Shown piece by piece: positions 47,541-59,227 of a DNA stretch of 64,000 bases; within the stretch, counting starts at the first letter, position 1, and each line of letters starts with the position of its first letter. The position numbers and the translations under genes are program-made. The stretch comes from Stomoxys calcitrans (lineage: Eukaryota > Arthropoda > Insecta > Diptera > Muscidae), in the NCBI RefSeq assembly GCF_963082655.1, contig NC_081552.1, positions 50,439,280 to 50,503,279 of the forward strand, read 5' to 3'. The notes beneath the pieces were generated by a model. The model ran no database searches and was not told where the DNA came from. It was given only the letters and a program-made list of their open reading frames with translations.

Positions 47541-48447
47541 GGTGACTTTATTTATAAATAAAATCATCCATGGTTTTAAGTAATAAATAAGTTGGATAAC
47601 CATAGGTTTGGTAGTTACCCCTGTGGGGTAACCAAAAATAACTGATCTTGAACGCATAGAAAACAAAAAGACCTATTAAAACAAGTATTTTAAAATGGTT
47701 TCAAAATTTTATTTACAAAGGTAAACAATACTTTTGCCGCGACATCAAGAAAAGAATTCTTAATAGCCTCCTTCGTTTTGTATAAAATTAATAGCAAATG
47801 GCATTAGAAATATTTGCCACTAGCGCGAATAAAATATTACAAGCCGGTATTGGCAAAGTACCGTACTTTTTCTGTCAATGTATTGTAGAACACCAATTTA
47901 AAATTTTATTGAACTTTGCATTCAAATATTATCGTCTCTTACGTCTAAATTGAAAATATTTAGTATGCATTTCACACACATCAGCATTAATAATGATGGT
48001 ATGGTCATACTATGCCTCTATCTCGCAACTAACCCACAAAAGCCAAGAGCTTACATGGGCTCAATGCAAGCAATGTATGGAAGCTAATATTCCCCAATGA
48101 TAATTGCTCGAACATGTGTCTATTATCAAATTAGAGACCATATGTCAATGGTATAAACTTACAATCTTTTTCCAAAAAAAAAAAAAAAACAAAAAAATTC
48201 ATTCATGACAGGTTTCATATAACAAATATTTATGACGATAATGATGATGATGAGACTTGGCATATAAATATGTAATGATAGATTGCACTAGAAATGTAGC
48301 TCTAATGTTAACTATTTCAAGGGAAAAGGCAATATATAGAATGAGTTTGGTTCATGTGCGAGATTTTTAGTTTTAAAATTAAAAAAAAACTTTAAGCATA
48401 CAAAAATTAGGAGTATTAAGAAAATAATAAAAACTCAACTAAAAATA
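47541..48447 (+). other. Ten-m intron, single-copy DNA
   Basis: Nothing is recognised apart from a poly(A) run at 48175-48190 and a short GATAATGATGATGATGAG run near 48236. Confidence 0.6.
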
Positions 48448-48765
48448 AACAAGTAAAAGCGTGCTAAGTTCGACTAAGCTGAATCTTGGGAACCCACCAC
48501 CATGAATTCTGCTAAAATTTGGAAGCTATATCTGGTTATAGACCGATTTGGACCATACTGGCACAGTTGTTGGAATTAAAATCAGAACACTATGTGCAAA
48601 ATGTCAGCCAAATCGGATAAAAATCGCGGCTTGTTAGGGCTAAAGAAGTCAAATCAGGAGATCGGTTTATATAGGAGCTATATCATGGTCTCCACCGATT
48701 TAGACCGTACTTGGCACAGTTGTTAAAAGTCATAACGGAACACTATGTGCAAAATATGTCAAATA
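48448..48765 (-). mobile_element. mini-me/INE-1-like element, subfamily B, 3' part
   Basis: The left end AACAAGTAAAAGCGTGCTAAG is followed by a decayed hairpin (TTCGACTAAGCTGAATC) and CCCACCACCATGAATTC, then two internal units with ACCGATTTGGACCATACTGG and CCGATTTAGACCGTACTTGG. The head and (GTCY)n tract are missing, so the element is truncated at about 48765. Confidence 0.8.
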
Positions 48766-49600
48766 TGACATTTTTAGGCAATGTTCTTAAATTTTTGATT
48801 CTTATCTTAAATGTTTCTAAAGACAAAATTTCAATGAAATTTTTTTATAAGGACAAAATTTTAAGAGAAACATTTTCTTAACACAAAATTCTAATGAAAT
48901 TTAATAAAATTTTTCCTTAAGTCAATACTTTAATAACATTTTTATTAAGAAATATTTTTACAAAAACTTTTTTTTTGTTTAAATTTCAATGCAATTTTTT
49001 TGAAAAAATAATTAAAGTTTTTCTTAAGTCGTACCATCAATAACATTTTCTCTAAAAACAGTATTTCGATAAGAAAAATTTCTCTGAAATTTTGTTTTAT
49101 TTTCTTACTTTTGCTTTTTTTTCAATTTTAGTTCGGGGTCTTTCTGAATTGTTTTATTTAATTTATTTATCAATGGAATACATTTTCAAGATATGATGTT
49201 CGTGAATGAAAATCAAAACAAGATTTTTATAAATCAAATATCGATAAATTATTTAATAAAAATACCTCGAGATTGAATTTAAAAACCTCGATCTTAAATT
49301 TAAAAACTGCAAAATTGAAAAAGACATTCTACTATAAAAATAACAGCATTATATTTTTTATACAAAAAAAAACTTTTGAATTTAATTTTTTTGTTGAAAT
49401 ATTTTGTACTACTTTGTACGGGGTCAAGAAAATTATTTCGTCTTAAGAAAAAATTTATGAAAAAAATGTTGCCTTTAGGAAACGTACAAAAAAATAATTC
49501 ATAATTCAAAAATTTGGTCTTAAGGGAAAATTTCTAAGTAAGAAATTTCTTAGAACTTTTCTGTTTAAAAAATTTTTTTAATCCTTATTGAAAAAAAAAA
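48766..49600 (+). other. AT-rich low-complexity DNA
   Basis: Loosely repeated AAATTTCAATGAAATTTTTT / TTCTTAAGACAAAATT words without a fixed period. Perhaps an old decayed satellite. No gene. Similar sequence resumes at 50681-50860. Confidence 0.5.
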
Positions 49601-50680
49601 ACAAGTAAGAAGGCGTTAAATTCGGCCGGGACGAACTTTGAATACCCTCGGATATATGTAAACCACCTTTCGACATAATCTGGTGAAAATACCATAATTA
49701 ATTCCTCCATAGCAGCTTAATCGAAATATGGTCCGATTTGGACTAAATTCGGACGGACATTGAGTGGTCTAATAAATACAAGTCATTGTTAAATTTTGTA
49801 CAGCCATTTTGTAGTCATTTTGGTTAGCTATATGCAAATATAGACCGATCAGAACCTATATGGCAGCTATATCCAAATCTGGACTGATCTGACCCAAATT
49901 GAAGAAGGATGTTGAAGGGCCTAACACAACTCTCTGTATCAAATTTCGGCGAAATCGGACAATAAATGCGCCTTTATGGCCTCAAAACCTTAAATCGAGA
50001 GATATGTCTATATGGCAGCTATTTCCAAATCTGAACCGATCTGGTCCAAATTGATGAAAAATTTCGAAGGGCTTAACCCAACTAACTGTTCGAAATTTCG
50101 GCGACATCGGACAATAAATGTGTCTTATATGGGCCCAAGACCTTAAATCGAGAGTTCGGTCTATACGGCAGCTATATCCAAATCTGCACTGATCTGGGCC
50201 AAATTAAAGAGGGATGTCGAAGGGCCTACCACAACTCTCTGTATCAAATTTCGGCGAAATCAGACAATAAATGCGCATTAAATCGAGAGATCGGTCTATA
50301 TGGCGCCCAAATCTGGACCGATCGGGGCCAAATTGAAGGACGATGTCGAGTAGCTTAACACAACTAACTTCCCGAAATTCAGCAAAAACGGATCATAAAT
50401 GTGGTTTTTATGGGCCACATCAAGATGATATAGCCCATCTTTGAACTTGACCTGCCTGTGGTCAAAAAGAATCTGTGCAAAATTTTAGCTCAATATCTCT
50501 ATTTTTAAAGACTGTAGCGTGATTTCAACAGACACACGGTTGGACATGGCTAGATCGTCTTAGATTTTTATGACGATCAAGAACATATATACTTTAAAGA
50601 GTCGGCAATGGATATTTCGATGTGTTGCAAACGGAACGATAAAATGAATATACCCTCATCCTTCGGTGGTGAATATAAAA
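49601..50680 (-). mobile_element. mini-me/INE-1-like element, subfamily A
   Basis: Left end ACAAGTAAGAAGGCGTTAAA with hairpin TTCGGCCGGGACGAACTT (one change in the loop). The right end has AAACGGAACGATAAAATGAA and CATCCTTCGGTGGTGAATATAAAAA. Internal units (TATATGGCAGCTATATCCAA..GACTGATCTG) repeat at about 150 bp, with one shortened. The (GACG)n tract is reduced to CAGACACACGG. Confidence 0.87.
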
Positions 50681-50859
50681 AATTGCAATTTTTGTCTTAA
50701 GGAAAAATGTTTTCTTTTTTTTCATTATTTTTTTAGAAAGTATTTATTGGTTATATTGTCATTCAGGAAAATTTCATTAAAGTTTTATAACATTTTATAT
50801 TTAGAAAAATGTTTGTCTTTAAAGAGAAATTTTAATAAATTTTGTATATGAGAAAATTT

Positions 50860-51522
50860 GTATACCTACACCTCTACAGGTACAGTGCATTATAACTTAG
50901 TGAATTAGTTTGTAACACCCAAAAGGAAGAGAGATAGACTCATTGATCGACTAAGAATTATGGTATGGGCATGTTTTTCGGCCTAGAGACGAAGCCTATT
51001 GAAATTGGAAAAAATTGGTTCAGATTTGGATATAGCTCCCATACATATGTTCGTCCGATTTGCAGTAATAATGCAATAAAATGTTCATTTGTTACCCGAT
51101 TCTCCCGAAATTTGGCAGGAAGGATTTTCTAATGACATTACCGGTGAATTACATGGAAATCGGTTCAGATTTAGATAAAGCTCTCAAATATATATCGCCC
51201 GATTTTCACTCCTAGAGCCACTACAAGAGCATTTTTTTATCAATCATGCCAAAATTTTGCACAACGCTTTTCTCGACGAGTACCACCTTATCAAATTTTG
51301 GGTTGTTTGCAGTAATGTTGTCATATGTGAACCGTAGTTACAGTTTGAACATATTTGCTCAAAATGTGATACTGATTGTCTAATAACCCATATGAAAACA
51401 TCCGGCGAGGTCCATCAAAATTGGTTCAGAATTAGACATAGCTCCCACTTTGTACCTTTAGGGTAGGTGTAGGGAATTATAAAGTCGGCATCGCCCGACT
51501 TTTGCCTTTCTTTACTGGTTTA
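50860..51522 (+). mobile_element. mini-me/INE-1-like element, subfamily C
   Basis: Head GTATACCTACACCTCTACAGG with GTTTGTAACACCCAAAAGG. Tail GGTAGGTGTAGGGAATTATA, then hairpin AAAGTCGGCATCGCCCGACTTT, then TGCCTTTCTTTACTGGTTT. The layout equals subfamilies A and B, but the head/tail and hairpin sequences differ. Internal units carry GGTTCAGATTTGGATATAGC. It lies 180 bp from, and in opposite orientation to, the element at 49601-50680. Confidence 0.82.
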
Positions 51523-54500
51523 TTACATACATTTCTCTCGATTGCTCCTTTATGAATATTTTTTGTTGATTTCTTCAATTAAGGCTACCATGCCTAAATG
51601 CCATTTAGATAACCACCTAGTGGGAAATTTAATACAATAAACGAAAAAAATCTCTTAAATTAAACCTCCACGTGGAGGTCATATACATATATCGATTTTG
51701 ATTCTAAAAATAGAATACTTAAATTAAATATCCATGTGTTGGGGGTCACATGAAACTAATGGGTTTCATTCGTCCTTATTGAACAATCTTAATAATAAAT
51801 TAAAGATAAATGAAATTGATAATTTAACAAAACCAAAAAAAAACTACCACCAGCTATAATACATAAAATCCACTTAACATTTAGCCAAATTACCAACGTC
51901 ACAGTGTGAAAGTGGTCTTATTTTATATGGCCTTTACGAAAGCGAATACATAAGGATATATTTTAGGGGATATTTTTCAACTGAACACCTACGTAACCTT
52001 TTCAACAAACAATAAAACTTGGAAACTCCAAATGAGCCAAATAGCCTTAGTGGGTGAAAAATCACAACACTAAACAAAAGTAGTTAATTAATTTTTAATT
52101 TTTATTGTATGCCTGCCTAAAATGTTTGTACATGTGTCAATTTTCCTCAATTTAGAAATACAATAACATTATATGTAAAAACAAAACGGAAATTGAATTT
52201 TCCTTTATCACATACATAGTATTTCATTCAGTTTGATAGAGTCAAATATAGAGATGGTGTTCAAATATTTAAATTTGGTAATAGATATTTCCCGTTACAA
52301 TGCAATTCAAATTTTAAGCATTACATTGAAGCGGAAACCCTGGTGTTGAATATGTCAAATCATGACATCAATCACTTTAAAATTTGGACGTACTTAACAA
52401 AATATTTGCATTTTGTATTATATTTATAACAAAATATATAATATCAATTTTGAAATTTATTAAATTTTTCTCATTATACGTTTTCTGCGTAATAGACATT
52501 ATTAAAAAGTCTGTCATTTCCCCAACGACTTGTTGGCTATAATTTTTATTACTGTTTCGAATGATTACTTTAATTGCCTTCAATATACGTAAAATTAAAT
52601 TACACTGATAATGAATGGAAAAAAAAAACATTTCTAGAAGATAAGAATTGTCATTGTAAATGCAATCAACTTACATGTTACATTATAATCACTTAATTAT
52701 TTAAATATATATATGTATGTGTATACTTCTCTCCTAACTCGAGTTAGAACTTTTTTAAGACAGCTCTATTCTTGGGTATTTTTTTGCCTATTCGTCGTTA
52801 ATGGGTTAATGCATTTTTTACTTGTTTTAGTAAAAATATTTTTTAATAAAAATAATTTTTCAATAAAAATATTGGCAACATATTTTTAAAGAATATTTCT
52901 TTGAATTTTTTAATTTTTGTTTTTCGCTAATTTTCTTTGTATTTTTGGTTTTTGTGTTCGAATGTAATTATTATTTATTGTAGAGTGGATTTCTTTTCCA
53001 TATACCGACAATTGTTTCCCAGGTATACACATGGTTTGTGTATCTTTTGGAAATTGTGTTGATGGCTTCGAACGCAAAGACGTTACTATGATTTAATCAA
53101 CTTATTTTTAATGATTGTTTTTTATGTTTTTGACGAAATTATTATTATTTTTTGTGAAATTTCGTCTCCAGAGAAGAATTTTTTGAATTTTTGTTTTAAA
53201 TTTCATAAGAGCAAAATTTCTTAGAATTTTTGTTTTAGAGAATTTTTTTTATATGTAAAAACATTTATTTAAAAAAATTTGTTTCTAGAACTTATTTTAC
53301 AAATTTTATCTTTAGAGAAAATTGTTTTAAAATTTGTCTGTAGAGAAAATTTGCAAGAATTATTGAATCTGGAGAAAGTCGATGAACTGTGTGGTGACTT
53401 GGAATTCCATTGTTATGCTCTCATTCGATTGCTTATATATCTAAACTTAGTTTGAAATCATTTCTTTTTTAAAGTCTATGGACAATAAATTCCCATCTCT
53501 GATTTAAAGTGATATCATATTTATTTTTCAAATGCTTGTTATTTCCATTTAAATGTTTCAACATTAATTGTTTATTATGTTTATTAAAAATATTTTAAAT
53601 TGTTTCCATTTTCATAAGAAATTCAACAAATGTATTTCATTATAACATTGAAACATTTCCATCTATCGTCCATTCCCTCCTGTATGTTTCTAGCGTGTCG
53701 AGGAGACTAGAAACATACTTAAACTCTCATTTATTATTTAGACTATAATTTGTAGGTAAAATTTAAAATTTTACAATTTTTTATAATACCCATTTTCCTT
53801 GTTAAATTAAAAGCCATCAAAATGATGTCATATTTATTATATTTCGAGCAATATTTATGAGAGTGACGACAAAGGTCTGGTGTATTCATAATTTGTTTCT
53901 TGTTTTCAAAATTTTTTCCGAAAAGAAGGAAATTATTAGAAATTAAGCACTAAATTACTATGGCTTAGCAGGATTTTTTGTTGCTGCGACCTTCTTCATT
54001 CTTTGAGGTGTCAGGGTAATAAATCTTTTCCATGGGTTTGTTGACATTTGTTAGTTTTTTCACCTCCAACCAACGCCCAAATCTGTGCTTGATTTTTATT
54101 TAAAGGTATGGCAATGGCTTGGTTGTTTTTGTATGAGTGGTGGATATTCATTTCAATACCTTCTAAAGTAATTAGTGGTTTGCTGCTGCAAAATGGTTTC
54201 TCTTCTTCTCTCTTTGGGAGCGCAATTTTTTTTGTTGTTGCTACTTGTTAGACGTGATGACGTTTGATTTTAATTAAAATGAATTTTTGTTGGTGTTTGT
54301 TTTGAGGGTGGTAGGGGATGGCATCTTATTTTGGGTGTTTTTCTTCATTTTTTTTGCATTTGTTACAACATAATGTTGAAATAATAAGAGTTTTCGGGAT
54401 AGTGCTTATTGTTTTTAGCCTGGCATGGGATTGTTAAGGTAATTAAGGATTATTTAAGGAAAACTCCTTATTAACAAGGCGAAAAAATACTGCCCACAAG

Positions 54501-54670
54501 CAGTTGGCAATTTTCCTGGGAGTTAGGGAAGGAGAAGCCATCTCAACGATATGGTGCGTTAATACGCATTTTCACCAAAGGCAAGATTATGTAAAAGATA
54601 TGACCCAGACAAATTGTCACAAATTAGTTGACAGATGGTAAGATAATTAAGATATTTAAAAATATACATT
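51523..54670 (+). other. Ten-m intron, single-copy AT-rich DNA
   Basis: No gene. At 53465-53530 CTTTTTTAAAGTCTATGGAC and AATAAATTCCCATCT resemble the plus-strand image of the LINE 3' end at 38075-38120, so this may be a very short LINE 3' insertion. Otherwise nothing. Confidence 0.6.
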
Positions 54671-56204
54671 TTTATACCCTCCACCATAAGATGGGGGGTA
54701 TACTAATTTCGTCATTCTGTTTGTAACTACTCGAAATATTCTTGATCATCGTGAAATTTTATGTCGATCTAGCCATGTCCGTCCGTCTGTCCGTCCGTCC
54801 GTCTGTCTGTCGAAAGCACGCTAACTTCCGAAGGAGTAAAGCTAGCCGCTTGAAATTTTGCACAAATACTTCTTATTAGTGTAGGTCGGTTGGTATTGTA
54901 AATGGGTCATATCGGTTCATGTTTTGATATAGCTGCCATATAAACCGATCTTGGGTCTTGACTTCTTGAGCCTCTAGAGTGCGCAATTCTTAACCGATTG
55001 GAATGAAATTTTGCACGACGTGTTTTGTTACGATATACAACAACTGTGCTTATTATGGTTCAAATTGGTCCATAACCTGATATAGCTGCCATATAAACCG
55101 ATCTTGGGTCTTGACTTCTTGAGCCTCTAGAGTGCGCAATTCCTATCCGATTGGAATGAAATTTTGCACGACGTGTTTTGTTATGATATCCAACAACTGT
55201 GCCAAGTATGGTTCAAATCGGTCCATCACCTTATATAGCTGTCATATAAACCGATCTTGGGTCTGGATTTCTTGAGCCTCTAGAGGAAATTTTGTACAAA
55301 TACTTCTTATTAGTGTAGGTCGGTTGGTATTGTAAATGGGTCATATCGGTTCATGTTTTGATATAGCTGCCATATAAACCGATCTTGGGTCTTGACTTCT
55401 TGAGCCTCTAGAGTGCGCAATTCCTATCCGATTGGAATGAAATTTTGCACGACGTGTTTTGTTATGATATCCAACAACTGTGCCAAGTATGGTTCAAATC
55501 GGTCCATCACCTTATATAGCTGTCATATAAACCGATCTTGGGTCTAGATTTCTTGAGCCTCTAGAGGGCGCAATTCTTATCCAATTTGAATGAATTTTGG
55601 CACGTAGTATTTTGCTGTCATATAAACCGATCTTGGGTCTTGACTTCTTGAGCCTCTAGAGTGCGCAATTCTTATCCGATTGGAATGAAATTTTGCACGA
55701 CGTGTTTCGTTATTATATCCAACAACTGTGCCAAGTATGGTTCAAATCGGTCCATAACCTGATATAGCTGCCATATAAACCGATCTGGGTTCTTGACTTC
55801 TTGAGCCTCCAGAGGTCGCAATTATTATCCGATTTGCCTGAAATTTTGTACGACGGATTCTCTCATGACCATTAACATACGTGTTTATTATGGTCTGAAT
55901 CGGTCTATAGCCCGATACAGCTCCCATATAAATCGGTCTCTCTATTTTACTTCTTGAGCCCACAAAGAGCGCAATTCTTATTCGAATTGGCTGACATTTT
56001 ACACTGGTCTCCAACATAAATATAATTTAATTGTGGTCCAAACCGGACCATATCTTAATATCGCTCTAATCGCAGAGCAAATCTTTTCTTATATCCTTTT
56101 TTTGCCTAAGAAGAGATGACGGGAAAAGAACTCGACAAATTCGATCCATGGTGGAGTGTATATAAGATTCGGCCCGGCCGAACTTAGCACGCTTTTACTT
56201 GTTT
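54671..56204 (+). mobile_element. mini-me/INE-1-like element, subfamily B, with 153-bp array
   Basis: Head TTTATACCCTCCACCATAAG, GGTATACTAATTTCGTCATT, CGATCTAGCCATGTCCGTCC with a (GTCY)n tract at 54777-54812. Tail GATCCATGGTGGAGTGTATA, hairpin TTCGGCCCGGCCGAA, then CACGCTTTTACTTGTTT. The word TGAGCCTCTAGAG or its variants starts at 54967, 55120, 55273, 55401, 55554, 55649, 55802 and 55955. The spacing is 153 bp except for two shortened units (128 and 95 bp). Complete copy, non-coding. Confidence 0.92.
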
Positions 56205-56682
56205 AATAATTCTAAGGGAATCGAGCGAGCGATTTATTTATGACTTCCTACATAACTATAACTTCACCCGAAAAAAACGGTTACTGCTATCCGCAAACAT
56301 TGTCTGTTGATTTTATTTTAACATCTTTTTTGCTTTTGAGGTGTTTACTTTAACATTTTAAACACCTCAAGGATTGTTAATATATTTTAGGTGTTGATTT
56401 TTTGTTTGAAAGGTGTTCCGTTCCGTTTTCGCATCACTGACTTGAGGAACATTTATCATACATGAATGTATTGGCTGTATATTACTAAATTATATTGAAA
56501 ATCCATTTTTTTCGGGTTGCTCTAACTCTACAGATATAATATAAAAATAATAAAATAATCTCAAAAAGTTGCCTGCAGTATTTTTTATTAAAATTTTTTG
56601 GAAAAACTTTAAAAAATTTCACTTTTTTACAACCATTAAATTCCTATGGAAAAGAGATATATGTCATGCATTGGGAAAAGTA
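56205..56682 (+). other. Ten-m intron
   Basis: AT-rich sequence with no feature that I recognise. It contains AGGTGTTTACTTTAACATTT and a partial inverted copy (AAACACCTC) near 56340-56400. Confidence 0.5.
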
Positions 56683-56915
56683 CAGATAATAGACAGGGTT
56701 GTCGAGCGTAGTTAATGTGGTAATTGTATCATAGATGCGTTTTCGCTATAAATACGACTCAAATACAACATACCAACGCACGTCCCTTGAAGCCATCACA
56801 CCTAATATGGTTGAAAAGTCTTCTAACCAAAGACGAAACGCATCCTATAGTGGTTGATGTGTGTCGCGATCTCTGGCTTATCTTTTCCATTTGCAAAGAA
56901 AATCTCCGATAATTG

Positions 56916-57345
56916 TTAATTCAATGTTTCAGCAGCATAACTCGTCTTTTCGTTATCTTCGAACAGTAGGTTGTTCCAAACATTACTTTTAACTTGTTGT
57001 GTTACATTGTCGTAAGATATACCAGCTATCCATAAAGCTGTCTTGATATTCAGAGACTTGATGAAATTTTGTCTGCTTACTAAAGCCAAAAGTTGTTGGA
57101 TGATTAATTTACGATGCTTGAAGCTTCGTATTACTCCTTGATCCAAAGGCTGATGTAAGCATGTGGAATTCGGTGCACGAAATATTAATTTAACTTTTTC
57201 CGATATCAAAACATTTACATCTGTCTGTGCCCTCATCTAGAAGCAAAAGCACTTTGCGTTCCTTATCGAAGCTAATGATTTATAGAATTTGTCTTACTTC
57301 TGGCTTTTTTCAAACCATCCATAGATTCACTTCTACAGTCATATT
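56916..57345 (-). pseudogene. Tigger/pogo transposase relic (DDE_1)
   Basis: On the minus strand, about 57265-57235 reads KVLLLLDEGTD, the region of the second catalytic Asp (family: KVLLLLDNAPAH). After a frame change, 57236-56916 reads VKLIFRAPNST, then QPLDQGVIRSFKH with the third catalytic Asp, then ALWIAGISYDNV..NVWNNLLF. That order (P-N-T..QP-DQG-I..FK) is diagnostic for the DDE_1 domain of Tigger/pogo/jerky transposases. The CENP-B-like DNA-binding part is missing. Not functional. Confidence 0.85.
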
Positions 57346-57492
57346 TTGTTTGCCTACATCCTATTTTTCTGATTACTAATCAACCGAGAAGCAAAAGCAC
57401 ATTGCGTTCCTTATCGAAGCCAATGTTTTGTAGAATTTGTCTTACTTCTGGCTTTCTTCAAACCATCCATAGATTCACTTCTACAGTCATAC
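57239..57492. repeat. 105-bp direct duplication inside Tigger relic
   Basis: GAAGCAAAAGCACTTTGCGT..ATTCACTTCTACAGTCATA (57239-57344) is repeated at 57390-57492 with a handful of substitutions. It duplicates the stretch coding for the second catalytic Asp region. Confidence 0.85.
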
Positions 57493-57564
57493 TGAAGATA
57501 GAACTTAAACTCAAAATAAAAAGGGGAATACCAGAATTTTGCATCAATCATGTGTGTGGTGCAC

Positions 57565-57730
57565 GGATAATAGAGGTTATCAAGGTTAATAGAGGGAGCA
57601 TTATTGCAGCACGGATAATATACGTAAGTACGGTTAATAGAGGTAAACTACGGTTAATAGACGTCGAAAACCAAAAGCACAGCATGCCGGTTAACAGGGG
57701 TAACCGGTTAATAGAGCCCCGGATAATCGA
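57565..57730. repeat. Array of CGGTTAATAGAGG motifs at Tigger end
   Basis: Eight variants, including CGGATAATAGAGG, AGGTTAATAGAGG, CGGTTAATAGAGG, CGGTTAATAGACG, CGGTTAACAGGGG, CGGTTAATAGAGC and CGGATAATCG, all in the same direction. Likely subterminal transposase-binding repeats. Confidence 0.75.
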
Positions 57731-57732
57731 TA

Positions 57733-58704
57733 TTCAACAGTTTATGTTTTTGAAGCAGTTCTGTCATTTTGAGGATACAATTCACATTTTGCTGTCAGAA
57801 ACAACAGAAAATGTATGTTGTTTTAGCAAAAAATTACCGATCTCCCATTTCGGCAGACTTTTTGCTGTTACAGCAAACGTTTTTGCTATTCCTGCTAATG
57901 AATTTCTCTGAGTGTTCCTTTATAAATCACCTCTCAGAGTTGGCCATTTTTTGTACAGCTACCATTTAAACTCTACCTCAACAAATTTTAACTTAAAGAT
58001 AAAACTTACTTTGAACAAAAACAAACTCGCACAATTTAGAATTTTGCTAAGCAAAAAATTAATATTTCATATTAACATGTCACAGTGTTAATTACCTTTT
58101 AATGAGATTTCTTGGATTAAATACCAGGCAACCAATAGCAACTATAAATTACTTGTGTTATATTACAATGTATGTTAATATTTACCATGAAATGCGATTT
58201 CCACGGAACTCCTACACAATGAAAGTAAAAAAAAGGCACACGAAAGTCTGGCAAAACTTTTATGGCTTTCATTGGTGTGCTGAGATTATGATAAAATGTT
58301 GCCACCTCTTTTGACCCTTTCGTTTAGCATAATGGAAAATGTTAGCAATTTTGGTTGCGTGCAATTAAGAATTTATTGCAGAAAAGCTGGCCAAACTGAT
58401 TAAGCTGTGGCTAAAAAAAAAACTAGGTTTTTTTCTCTGAAAATGTATTTTATACATTTACCTTCGCAAGTAATTTGCAGATTTGTCGATTGCATGACAA
58501 TAGGGATTTGTTGAACTACAAACAACAAAAACGTAACACATCGTAACACATCGTAACAGTTCTCATAATTCAAACGGAAATTTGTAAGGGAATGAAAATC
58601 AAAAGTAATGTAAAGCAAAAATCTGGGCTTTCAAGAATAATGGATACGACAGCACCTAGGAAAATTTGATAGGAAAGACTGAGCACACAAAAATAAATTA
58701 AATA
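57733..58704 (+). other. Ten-m intron
   Basis: Contains the second 65-bp element (57851-57915). Mirrored ORFs at 58102-58314 (+) and 58117-58305 (-) have no domain. Nothing else is seen. Confidence 0.55.
57851..57915. repeat. 65-bp dispersed element, copy 2
   Basis: CGGCAGACTTTTTGCTG..AATTTCTCTGAGTGT, the same length and orientation as 15155-15219. Confidence 0.7.
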
Positions 58705-59227
58705 AAACAAGTAAAAGCGTGGATCGCATTTGTCAAGTTTTTTGAATGATTTTTCAGATAAATATGAGCTCTATCAAGTATTTGACCGGTATGGACTGTA
58801 CTTGTCATGGCTGTTAGAAGTCGTAGAAAAAAACCACCTTCACAATTTCAGGCAAATTGAGTAATAATTGCGCCCTCCAGAGCCTCAGAAAGTCAAATTG
58901 GGTGATCGGTTTACATAGCAGCTATATCAGGTTATGAACCGATGTAGACCATACTTGGCACAGTTGTTGGAAGTCAAAACACCACTTGCGAAATTTCAGC
59001 CAAATCGGATAAGAGTTGCGCCCTGTAGAAGCTCAAGAAATCAAGACCTAAGATCGATTTATATGGCACCTATATCAAAACATGGACCGATTTGGCCCAT
59101 TAACGATCCAAACCGACCTACACTAATAAGAAGTATTTGTGGAAAATTTCAAACGCCTAGCTTTACTTCTTGGAAAGTAAGCGTGCTTTCGACTGAGAGA
59201 CGAACGGACTTGGCCAGATCGACTTAA

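Larger units (their letters stand above)
56683..57732 (-). mobile_element. Tigger/pogo-type DNA transposon relic
   Basis: The left end CAGATAATAGACAGGG and the right end CCCCGGATAATCG are inverted relatives of Tigger-type termini. Between them are a minus-strand transposase relic (56916-57345), a direct duplication of about 105 bp (57239-57344 versus 57390-57492) and a terminal array of CGGTTAATAGAGG motifs (57565-57730). About 1.05 kb remains of an element that is normally 2 kb or more. Confidence 0.72.

Noticed and set aside
57402..57911. 169-codon ORF across the Tigger relic
   Set aside because: It reads antisense through the duplicated transposase segment and the CGGTTAATAGAGG array, then into the 65-bp element. 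No domain in this frame.
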